Assembly (NCBI GenBank): GCA_016271365.2
Contig: CM057456.1
Location: 1,400,487,001-1,400,551,000, forward strand
Direction of reading: 5' to 3'
DNA from: Neoceratodus forsteri
Taxonomy: Eukaryota; Chordata; Ceratodontiformes; Ceratodontidae
Length of the DNA stretch: 64,000 nt
Shown: positions 55,305 through 64,000 of the stretch, piece after piece
Layout: each line of letters starts with the position of its first letter
How positions within the stretch are numbered: the first letter of the stretch is position 1
Notes under the pieces: model-generated
The model's input: the letters and a program-made list of their open reading frames with translations, nothing else
Database searches by the model: none
Told to the model about the DNA's origin: nothing
Made by a program: the position numbers and the translations under genes

Positions 55305-56947
55305 TCAGGGGTTCTGCTTTTGTTGTTGTTGAGGTTGTGTAGAATGAAACCCTCTGCGGAAGCCTCTTCTACCCCTGGCCCTATAAAACCCCATCTGCTG
55401 GGATTGGTGCTGTATCTGAGGAGCAGCTTGCTCCTGAAAGAAAGGTTTCCTAAAAGTAGACCTGCCCCTGCCTCCCCTAGAAAAAGAAGTGGAAGGAAAA
55501 GGTTTGCCCCTGGTGGAATTACTTCTGAAAGTAGCCTTGTACTCGTCTACTTTCTTCATGTAGGCCTCAGTTTGGGTACCAAAAAGGGAATGGCCCTCAA
55601 CTGGGAAATCCATTGCTTTGTTTTGGGTGTCCTGGGTGAGGTTGGTAACCCTCAGCCAGGCAAACCTTCTCAAAACTATAGTACCAGCCATCCATCTGGC
55701 AGCAGTGTCATTCGTGTCAGCTGACATCTGGAATTGGTATTTGGAAGCCTCCAAACCCAATCTGGCTGTCTCTAGTAACTCCCAAACAGTGAGGGAGGGA
55801 TTTGCCTCTGCATTATCCACCACAGACTGCCATAAAGCCTTTTGGTAAAGGGCAGCATATGCCTGGTAAGTGGCTTGCCTGATAGCAAAAGATGCTAGGA
55901 GGTACCCCCTCTTAGCCATACTGTCCACCCTTCTGGAGTCTTTTTTAGGTGGATGAGAAGACAACGGGGGTTTTGGCCTTCCCACAGGCTGCCTGCTGTA
56001 TAATGCCCTGATGATCTGGGTGACTGAATAAAAACTCAGCACCAGATCTCTCTAATTGGTACTTTTTGTCACATTTTTTGTCAATAGGTGTGACAGTTTG
56101 GGGAGCTTTTACAATTTCCAGAATGATTGTAAAGAGGAAGGAGGAGTCATTTTGAGGGTGTTAGCCCTATTAGTTCCATATATTGAACCTCTTGTTCATC
56201 CTGCACTTCCTCACTTATTTGGAGGTCCAGTGTTTCCACCATTTTCTTAATGAAAGAAAAATGGGAGGAAAAATCCTCTGAGGGCCTGGGGGAACCAAAG
56301 TCTTGCTCAGGTGACACCTCAGGCTCTATTCCTTCCTCCTCCTCCTCCTCCTCCTCCTCCTCATCATCACCACCACCAACACCACCCATTGTGGGAACAG
56401 GCACAAGAGGAGTAGCAGCAGCTGTTTTATCAGCTGGCACATGTACAGGCTGCTTGGGGGGGGGGGGAGCAGACCCTGCAGCACTTGTAACAAACCAGAG
56501 CTTGTGTAATATCAGCAGGAGAGGGAGTATGTATGGGCACCTGAGGGACCCCTTGAGGCGTTTCAGCCGGGGTGTCAGTGTGCTTACTTTTTCTAGTTTT
56601 TTGGCAGGCATCAGAGAGTCAGCCGGCTGACTGCCTCTCCTACTAGAGCCCTCGCCCATATCAGGGGTGGATTTGGAGGCTCTAGAAGGAATTGCCACAT
56701 TTTTAGAGTGGGTGGACTGGTCAGAGCCCAAGGACCCCTCTTCAAGTCTTCTCTTAAGCCTCTCCCTGCACTTCTCCACAGTTTTTTCAGAGAAAGACTT
56801 GCAAATCTCACAATGCTTACTGAAATGTTTCACACCAAGGCAGAGCAGACAAAAGTCATGTTTGTCTGCCCTGGCAAATACCTCAGCACATTTAATACAA
56901 TTCTTAAAACCTGTAGGTCCTGTGTTCTTTTTAGGGTTATCCGCCAT
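55305..56947 (-). pseudogene. DIRS G gag-like ORF1, two large frames
   Basis: The ATG at 56947 starts MADNPKKNTGPTGFKNCIKC, then CLLCLGVKHFSKHCEICK (Cys/His cluster), a basic region, and a poly-Glu run encoded by a (CCT)n tract at 56335-56361. A G12 run near 56457-56468 encodes Pro residues in this frame and is a likely slippage site. After a shift near 56.1 kb a 245-residue frame (55305-56042) covers DSMAKRGYLLASFAIRQATY, KYQFQMSADTNDTAARWMAG, SLFGTQTEAYMKKVDEYKAT and the tail SFSRGGRGRSTFRKPFFQ and FYRARGRRGFRRGFHS. Confidence 0.88.
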
Positions 56948-57387
56948 TATAGAAAACAGGACTCAAAAAACGCTAAATAGAACAAGACTTCAAAATATGC
57001 GGTCAGTTTTAATAATAAAGCGTTTGATTCAGAAACCAATAAATTTGAACAGAACCGCGGTTCCGGAACTGAAAAACCGCTAGGAGAACCGGAACAACCT
57101 CAGTTCAACAGCAGTTAAACTAAGTAAATTTTAAAAGAAAAACAATCAAAAATATAAGAAAAGTTTTCCTATGAAAGTATCAAAGGAGTCGGTTAACCCT
57201 CGGTTCCAATGAACCGCGAGGAACCAATAAAAAAACTAAAGAATTTAAACTATGAGGTAAAAACACTAACAATAAGAATAAGGCAGTAATGAAAAAAATA
57301 CTTAAGTTTTTTGTGATCTTATGCACAATTTAGACGATCTTGATACAGAGAGATCTCCAGGGGATCTGAACTTTGCAGCGGAGACAA

Positions 57388-57550
57388 GGAATCTGAGGTA
57401 GAATGCAGGCAGTTAGAATAGGGCAGTTTGAAAATGAATGCACGAGCTAAACATTCCATAATTAGCATAGCATTCTATTTGGCTCCGGGGCAGTGCTGGC
57501 TTAAAGGAGCACTGCTAAGAGTAATAATATTAGTGGATTCCTGGGGTTAG
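57388..57550 (-). repeat. DIRS G right terminal repeat
   Basis: Runs from AAGGAATCTGAGGTAG to GATTCCTGGGGTTAG and is the inverse of 41327-41530 via TTGGCTCCGGGGCAGTG and AGAGTAATAATATTAGTGGA. Confidence 0.88.
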
Positions 57551-57913
57551 AAGAGTGTGTTCCCCCTTGTTTACTGATGTAGTACATGACAGACTTGTCC
57601 ACCTGAAGGAGAACTATCTTGTGGCTGATGAAATCCACCAGGGTCCGGGAAGTCTTAAGGGAATGCTCTCATCTCCAACACTCTGATGTGTAGGTGGGAC
57701 TCTGTAGGGCTCTAGACTCCCTGAGTGTGGTGCCCTTGACAACAGTCTCCCCATCCCAGCAGAAACACATCTGTGGTAATGGTTACCTGAGGATCTGGTT
57801 GAGAAAAAGGGAGACTCTAGAGGAGATTGTCCTCCTGCGTCCACCACGCAAGTGATCGAAGCAGAGGAAGGAGATTTCATGCAGCGACTGCAAAATCACC
57901 TTTTGGGACAGAT
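57551..57913 (-). pseudogene. DIRS F RNase H, right segment
   Basis: In minus sense the sequence reads VTITTDVFLLGWG (RNase H start with the first Asp), SHLHIRVLEMRAFPL in place of LLHINLLELRAVFLAL, and VLLQVDKSVMYYISKQGG-type sequence up to the G insertion. Spread over two frames. Upstream sequence expected from its reverse transcriptase is interrupted by I, and I cannot recognise it beyond 63667. Confidence 0.72.
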
Positions 57914-58357
57914 GAAAAAATTACTCACCATAGTAATCTTGTTTCTTCTAAGGGAATCTTACTGTATTCTGACTTATGCAGTATGGTGTCACCATAGGAC
58001 TGCCCTGGAGCCGAAATGGTTAATAGAACATATGCAAATGATGGAATGCTAGGCTCGAGCTCGGTTTTCAAATCACTGTCCCTGGTAAACAGTTCTAAAC
58101 CATCAGATTCTTACGAAGCTTGCAATAAGCAGTTTTCCACTACTAAAATTATCATAATAACAGACTTCCTCAACAAACAGTAGGGCATGAATAAGGGATT
58201 TACCCCCTCTTTGAAAAAAGAACTTTAAAGTGGCATTACTAAAACTCAAGTCAAAGATGCTGCAAAATAGAACATAATACACCCCCAGGTTTGCAACATC
58301 TCTATCACAGCTGTAGTGCAGGGACCATAGGGTGAGTAGGGGAGGAAAGGAGGGAGC

Positions 58358-58458
58358 TCAGAATACAGTAAGATTCACTTAGAAGAAACAAGATTACTAT
58401 GGTGAGTAATTTTTTTCTTCAAACCCCAGGAATTCTTACTGCATTCTGACTTAAGCAG
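58358..58458. repeat. DIRS I internal complementary region
   Basis: CAGAATACAGTAAGATTCAC through GGTGAGTAATTTTTTTCTT mirrors the left end. CAAACCCCAGGAATTCTTAC then TGCATTCTGACTTAAGCAG mirrors the right end. Confidence 0.92.
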
Positions 58459-58494
58459 ATTACCAAGCAGTGCCTTTGGAGGTGGGCCTATAAC

Positions 58495-59700
58495 CTAATT
58501 AGAAAACAGGCTCTGCAGGACTGCTGTGCCAAACTTGGCATCACCTCTGGCCTGGACATCCAAACAATAATGTTCGGTGAATGTGTGGACTGATTTCCAA
58601 GTTGCAGCCTTGCAAATGTCCACTAGAGGGATATCTCTAGCAGCTGCTAGAGAAGCTGCAGTACCCCTAGTCGAATGGGCCCTGAGGCCTGCAGGTGGTT
58701 GCTTGCCCACCTTGCTATAGCAAAACTGAATACAGGCTACAATGCATCGTGCAATGGATCATTTTGTGGCAGGTTTTCCTTTTCCCACCTCTCCATAAGT
58801 GAGGAAGAACTGGGCTTGATCCCTTCTGTGACCCTTTGTGTGGTCAAGATAGTAGCCGATTTCCCTTTTCACATCCAGGCTGTGCAGCCTGCGGTCACCT
58901 GAGGTGGAATGGTCGGTGAAGAAGACTGGCAACGTAATAGACTGGTTGAGGTGGAATTCTGATACCACCTTAGGCAGAAATCTCCTGTTAGTTCTCAGAA
59001 CTATTTTGTCTCTATGGACAGCAATGTACCCAGACTCTGTGGACAGTGCCAGGAGCTCGCTGATCCTTCTAGTAGAGGTAATGGCTGCCAGGAACACTGT
59101 TTTCCAAGTCACATATTTGAGGTCTGCGGTAGACATGGGGTCAAAGGGAGACTGCATTAGTTGGGCAATACAAATGTTCAAATCCCACATGGGAGCAGGC
59201 TCCCTGTGTGGTGAGTGCAAATGCAGTAATCCCTTAAAAAACTTCTTGAATATTGGCTCCGAAGCCAAAGAAGATGCCTTACCTGCTGATAAATAAGCTG
59301 AAACAGCTGCTAGGTACACTCTCAAGGTGGAAATACTTAACCCAGTGGAATGTAAATGGGTCATATATAGTCCAGAACTGTAGAGAGATTGGCTTGGGTA
59401 AGGTCTAATCCCTTACCCTGACACCAAATTGAAAATCTCTTCCATTTGGAAGCATAGGTTTTCTTGGTAGAAGGCTTCCTGGAGACTCTCAGTATATCCA
59501 TGACTCCTTCTGAAAGATGTAAATCTGCATACTCCAAGTCTTCAAGAGCCATGCTTTGAGTCTGAGGGATAGCAGACTGGGATACATGATCCTGCCCTGT
59601 GAGGATGACAACAGGTTGTACCTCCTGGGGAGACTGATTGGCTTGGCTACTGACAATGATAGGATCATGGAGTACCAAGGCTGTCTGGCCCAATCTGGGG
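58495..59700 (-). pseudogene. DIRS I tyrosine recombinase, broken
   Basis: The frames carry MALEDLEYADLHLSEGVMDI (start), SRKPSTKKTYASKWKRFSIW, DLKYVTWKTVFLAAITSTRR with RRISELLALS, DKIVLRTNRRFLPKVVSEFH and KLHSLDV-type LHSLDVKREIGYYLDHTK. The last part is GLRAHSTRGTAASLAA (HxxR) and WKSVHTFTEHYCLDVQARG, with the nucleophilic Tyr, ending at a stop at 58495. Frame changes lie at about 59.36 and 58.76-58.71 kb. All catalytic residues survive. Confidence 0.92.
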
Positions 59701-61645
59701 CAATGAGGATCATTGAGGCTGGTTGAAGCCTGAGTTTGTTCAATGCTTTCAGTAAGAGAGGAAAGGGAGGGAAGGCATACAGGAACTGCCCCATCCAGTC
59801 CAGCAGAAGTGCATCAGAGGAATTGTGCCCTTGATGGGGGGGCCTGCAGCAATACTGTGGGAGTTGGTGGTTGTCAGGGGCTGTAAACAGATCCACCTCT
59901 GGGGTGCCCCACCTCCTGAAAATGGTCTCCAAGACTTGCTTGTTCAGTGACCAATTGTGATGGTCCTGATTTATTCTGCAGAGGGCATCCACCAAGACAC
60001 TGTCCTTGCCTGGAAGGTGGACAGCTGAGAGGGAAACATTCAGAGAATAAGCAAATGCCCAGATTCTCATTGCCTCTGTGCAGAGGGGAGTTGACCTTGT
60101 GCCCCCTTGCTTGTTTATGTAGTACATGGTGGTTGTTATCTGTTCTGACCTGGACCACCTTTCCTTTTATCAAATTGTGAAATAACTGAAGAGCCAGAGG
60201 AATTGCTCTGAGCTCCAAGAGGTTGATGTGCAGGAGGGATTCCTGCTTTTCCCACGTGCCATGTGCAGTGTGATCCCCCAGATGTGCTCCCCACCCTAGG
60301 AGGGAGGCATCTGTCGTGAGTACCAGAGAGGAAACCTGCTGCAAGAAAGGTACTCCTTGCCTGAGATTGCCCTTTTCCTGCCACTGCTGAAGGGCTTGGA
60401 GAAAAGAGACTGTTACTGGAACTAGCTTTGAGAGAGAATCCCTTCTCTGGAGCCAGTGATCTCTTAAATGAAATTGAATGTCTGTCATCTGGAACCTGGT
60501 CCCTGACACAGTTGCTGTGGAAGCTGCCATATGATCTAGCAATTGCAGGAAGTGCCATGCTGGCCAGGAGACATGAAGCTTGAAGGAATCGGCCACCTGG
60601 ATAAGGTTGTCCACCCTGTCCTGAGGCAGGTAAGCCATCCCTTTTTTTGTATCCAGTTCTGCCCCTATGAATCTGAGCAGCTGAACTGGCTCCAAAACAG
60701 ACTTTTCGTGGTTCACCAAGTACCCCAATGAGTAGAGAGTTTCTTGTGCTATTGACAGGGCCTCCTTTACTTGCTGGTGTGACTGGCCTACTATTAGCCA
60801 GTCATCTAGGTAGGGGAACACTGACACTCCTTGTCGCCTGAGGTGTACCACTACCACAGCTAGACATTTCGTGAACACCCTTGGAGCAAATGTCAGTCCG
60901 AAAGGCACTGCCTTGAATTGGTAATGACCTGAGGTACTTTCTGTGTGACCTTCTGATTGGGATATGAAAGCAGACGTCCTTCAGATCCAGGGATGCTAAC
61001 CAGTCTCCCTGACTTAGGGTGGATAGTATGGTAGCCTGAGTACCCATCCTGAATTTTGGTTTTGACAGACGCTTGTTTATGTATCTGAGATCCAGAATGG
61101 GCCGCCACTCCCGTTTTCTTTATTGTGAGGAAATACCTTGAATACAGGCCCTTTCCCCTCTGGTTGGAAGGGACTGGTTCCACTGCCTTTTGTAGTAGAA
61201 GGCTTGAAACTTCCTTTTCCAGCAGGGCTGTTTCTGATGGGGAAGCAGGTTTTAAAACTCTTGACCTCAGCTTTGGCAGAGCTTTGAAGCTGAGGACAAG
61301 ACCCAGGCCCACTACTTTCAGAACCCAATTGTCTGTGGTGATATTTTTCCACTCTTGGAAGTAGTGGGCCAGCCTGCCCCCTACTGGAGTTGGGGAGGCG
61401 ACCCGAACAGTCTCCTCAGGCTGTCTGTTTTGGTTGAGCTGCTGGCTAAATACTGGGACCAGTGTGGCCACTGCCCCTTCTGCCCCTGCCTCTGAAGTAT
61501 CCCCTTGGCTGATACTGGGGAAAAACCTGAGGCTGGAAGAAAGGCCTATAGGTAGGCCTGCCTCTGCCACCCCTCGCATGATGCTTCTGGGTGGTAACAG
61601 CTCTTTCTTTGGCTGCTGCACTTTTGTATGCAGCCTTGTATTCAT
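59489..61645 (-). pseudogene. DIRS I reverse transcriptase-RNase H, broken
   Basis: Reverse transcriptase: GGRLAHYFQEWKNITTDNWV, VEPVPSNQRGKGLYSRYFLT, WLASLDLKDVCFHIPIRRSH (DAY is DVC), MPFGLTFAPRVFTKCLAV and VFPYLDDWLIVGQSHQQ. A 344-residue frame (59874-60908) fuses the end of the reverse transcriptase to RNase H (LVLTTDASLLGWGAHLGDH, LLHINLLELRAIPLAL). A one-base loss at VRTDN (about 60137) shifts MYYINKQGGTRSTPLCTEAM and LSAVHLPGKDSVLVDALCRI into the 59489-60127 frame, which overlaps the recombinase start by about 200 bp. Confidence 0.92.
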
Positions 61646-63034
61646 CCATTTTTTTCATATATGCCTCCGTTTGCTCCCCAAACACAGAAACAGGGTCACA
61701 TGAAAAATCCATGGCCTTAGTCTGGGTGTCTTGTGTCAGGTTAGTGGTTCTAAGCCAGGCAAACCTTCTAAGGGACACAGCAGATGCCATCTGCCTGGAA
61801 GCAGTGTCATTCGAGTCCGCTGCCATCCTGAATGGCGTCTTAGCAGCTTCAATACTCCTTTTTTGCAGCCTCCTCCAGGTCAGCAGCCATAGGAGGGGGG
61901 CTGCCTTAGCAATTTGCAGAACTGTGGTCCACATATTTTTCTGATATCTGTCTGTATAGACCATGTAAGATGCATGCCTGCCTAACAGCCAGAGAAAAAC
62001 TCAAGTACACCTTTTTTAGCTATGGAATCCACCCTCCTATAATCCTTGTCTGGAGGGTGAGAGGCCAGAGGGATGCCAGCTTTGTCACAAGCTGCAGCCT
62101 GTACCACACCTTCATGGCTGGGGTGCCCAAAGAGGAACTCAGCCCCAGACTTAGCCACCCAGTATTTCCTATCCACCTTCCTGTCTGTGGGTGGGATAGA
62201 AGTGAGTGTTTGCAGAACTTCCATAGTCTGCTTTCTTAGAGACTTATGGAGAGGAAGGAGTAGCCTCTTTGATGGGAGCACATCCATCATCTCCTTATAA
62301 TCCTCTTCCTCCTCATCCTCCGCAGATTCCTGGGATGGGAGGTCGCAGGATTGAGTCACTTGCTTCATAAAAGCAAAATAGGAGGTAAAATCCTCAGTTC
62401 CCTTGTCAGGGGAATCTGGTCTGTGAGGATCAGGGGAAATGTCTAGATCAATAGGGTCCCCAAAATCCTCATCATCATCAGGCTCATTTCCAAAGTCATT
62501 GCCCCCATAAGGATCCCCACCTTGGTCTATTAAACTGGGGATAACATTTCAACTGGGAGTTTGTGGAAACGGTTGCTTGTCAACCGGAACCGGGGACTGT
62601 AATGACTGAATAATCCTGATTGCATTAGCGATCTCCTCAGCAGAAGGAACCGCGGTTTGTTTCAGTTGCGGTTCCCGGTGCTTTTCCTTCTTCTTTCTCT
62701 TAACCACAACGGTCGGTTCAGCAGCCTAATCTGCGGTACATTTTTTTGAAATAGAGCTATCGCCCCTTTCAGAGGACAGCTCTCTTGCTTCATCCGGTTG
62801 GTCTGCGGCTGGGTTAGCAGCCTCATCAGCCATTCTTTTCGACAGTCTTTTAAACCATCTATCTAAGGTGGACTGCGGAAAGTTAGCACAAATCTCACAA
62901 TCTATCTGTAGGTGGTCAGACCCCAGGCAGAATAAACAGATTAAGTATGGATCTGCTTTTGCAAAAAGTTCCCCACACTCGGAACAGTGCTGGAAACCTG
63001 TGGGTCCTGTTCTCTTTTTAGTTTTCTGTGACAT
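61446..63034 (-). pseudogene. DIRS I gag-like ORF1, broken
   Basis: The ATG at 63034 starts MSQKTKKRTGPTGFQHCSEC, then CLFCLGSDHLQIDCEICANF. After a stop near 62726 come an acidic stretch, DVLPSKRLLLPLHKSLRKQT, a truncated AKKGVLEF segment, and PFRMAADSNDTASRQMASAV with VFGEQTEAYMKKMDEYKAAY. An RG-rich tail (GGRGRPTYRPFFQP, YFRGRGRRGS) ends it at 61446. Frame changes lie at about 62.4 and 61.97 kb. Confidence 0.88.
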
Positions 63035-63496
63035 AACCCAGATCACCACACCAAAGTAAAATCTTTTTTTTTTTTTTTTTCTGGTTACGCGAACTGACAG
63101 AAAAACCAGGAGTTACCCCGGAATGAAAATAGAATAAAATGCCAGGAGTTACCCCGGTTGAATTCAAACACAATTGAAACCAGGAGTTACACCGGTTAAA
63201 ATACAGATAAGTGATAAAAACCAACTATACCGAGTCGGAACAGAAAATTTACTCTAATTTAATTAGTAAAATAAAAAAGGAAGATGGTCAGTTCCCCCTC
63301 GGTTGAAGAACCAGGAGGAAAGCGACTACTTACCCCTACTTGACTAAAATCTAAACAATTACTACCTGAAATCCAAGGACAGTGAAGAGAATACCAATAA
63401 AATAAATTTTACTACTGAATAAACCGAGAAAATAAAGTTTCTTCAAGCAATGAAGGAGAGCTCTCCAGAGACGTCTTACTGAGGCAAGCGGAGTAA

Positions 63497-63667
63497 AGAA
63501 TCTGACGGTTTAGAACTGTTTACCAGGGACAGTGATTTGAAAACCGAGCTTGAGCCTAGCATTCCATCATTTGCATAGGTTCTATTAACCATTTTGGCTC
63601 CAGGGCAGTCCTATGGTGAGACCATACTGCACAAGTCAGAATACAGTAAGATTTCCTGGGGTTTGAA
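63497..63667 (-). repeat. DIRS I right terminal repeat
   Basis: Runs from AAAGAATCTGACGG to GATTTCCTGGGGTTTGAA, the inverse of 57914-58118. Confidence 0.9.
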
Positions 63668-63815
63668 TTGCCTAATTTCACTGCCATTGTTCATGAGGTG
63701 GGGCCCCAGAAAAGGCATGTTGAAAATCTGGGGCAAAAATATTCAAAAAAACAAGTTATGCCACTAAGTTAAAACCTAACTGCAATGCACTGAATCGTAT
63801 TGCTGATTTCCTCAG

Positions 63816-63886
63816 TTCGTGTTCCGGCATTGATGAGTGAAGACGTGTCTGTGGTCCAGAGAGGATTAGTGTTGGACAACTGGCAG
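63816..63886 (+). CDS. Weak candidate exon, plus strand
   Basis: A GATTTCCTCAG acceptor precedes 63816 and a CAG|GTAAGTAAG donor, close to the ideal, follows 63886. The 71-bp interval is open in one frame after two leading bases: RVPALMSEDVSVVQRGLVLD then NWQ, ending exactly on a codon boundary. The window ends TTCTTTTACAG, which could be the acceptor of the next exon. The peptide is unfamiliar and short, and chance is a real alternative. Confidence 0.3.
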
Positions 63887-64000
63887 GTAAGTAAGAGCTT
63901 GGCGGGGGTGAGTGGGGCAGTGGGTGCTGAGTGGGAGGGTTGGGTGGGGCCTCACTAACAGCGTTGGCAGCAACAGACATCGATGGACGTTCTTTTACAG

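Larger units (their letters stand above)
41327..57550 (-). mobile_element. DIRS copy G, split by three insertions, inside F
   Basis: The left terminal repeat is 41327-41530, the internal complementary region 41794-41897 and the right terminal repeat 57388-57550. Own sequence is 41327-42416, 48570-49650, 50147-51318 and 55100-57550, about 5.8 kb in all. Interruptions are DIRS H, an L2 3' end and an LTR-type element. RNase H of F continues on both sides. Confidence 0.9.
57914..63667 (-). mobile_element. DIRS copy I, structurally complete, inserted in F
   Basis: The 5.75-kb element has a left terminal repeat (57914-58118), internal complementary region (58358-58458), recombinase, RNase H, reverse transcriptase, gag, leader and right terminal repeat (63497-63667). 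The repeats pair nearly perfectly over GGTTTAGAACTGTTTACCAG and ATTTTGGCTCCAGGGCAGTC. This suggests a comparatively young copy. Confidence 0.92.

Noticed and set aside
63756..63980. 74-codon minus-strand Pro-rich frame as a gag start or host exon
   Set aside because: No Cys/His cluster or splice structure; composition follows a G-rich plus strand.

Overview
This is vertebrate nuclear DNA that is almost wholly made of transposable elements. There is no bacterial gene organisation, no rRNA, and no intact long host gene. The mix is DIRS tyrosine-recombinase retrotransposons (dominant), CR1 and L2 LINEs, tRNA-headed and MIR-like SINEs, hAT-like and TTAA-type MITEs and one solo-LTR candidate. It points to a large, repeat-rich genome, most likely an amphibian (a caecilian fits well; salamander or lungfish are alternatives). 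The species call is inference. Every autonomous element seen carries frameshifts or stops, so all protein-coding entries except two candidate host exons are pseudogenes.

Layout. 1-9.2 kb: a hAT-like MITE with a perfect 8-bp target duplication, a tRNA-derived SINE, a degenerate minisatellite, a DIRS remnant (A) with a TTAA MITE in its terminal repeat, a second tRNA SINE, and a nearly full-length L2 LINE on the minus strand. 9.2-11.0 kb: a foldback element whose inverted arms are built from a ~26-bp minisatellite. 11.0-22.5 kb: two plus-strand CR1 copies flanking two truncated DIRS copies (B and C, minus). 22.5-24.3 kb: the only stretch that looks like host DNA. It has a 160-bp open exon with splice sites on the minus strand and a MIR-like SINE.

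24.3-63.7 kb: a stack of DIRS elements, all on the minus strand. D (24300-30027) is complete. F starts at about 30053 and is split by E (complete, 30088-35790), by L2 sequence (36.77-40.28 kb), by G (41327-57550) and by I (complete, 57914-63667). G is itself split by H (complete, a different family, 42417-48569), by an L2 3' end with target duplication, and by an LTR-type element with a 5-bp target duplication, which in turn contains a CR1. The nesting reaches four levels and gives a relative order of insertion.

Each DIRS copy reads, in its own sense (right to left), right inverted terminal repeat, leader, gag with a Cys/His cluster and an RG-rich tail, reverse transcriptase (YLDDW), RNase H (TDASLLGW-type start, LPGKDNVLAD-type core), tyrosine recombinase (RRISEL, HSTR, HYxLD), internal complementary region and left inverted terminal repeat. 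The internal complementary region joins the reverse complements of both outer ends, which is the hallmark of DIRS replication through a circle. The last 330 bases hold a second, weaker exon candidate on the plus strand.
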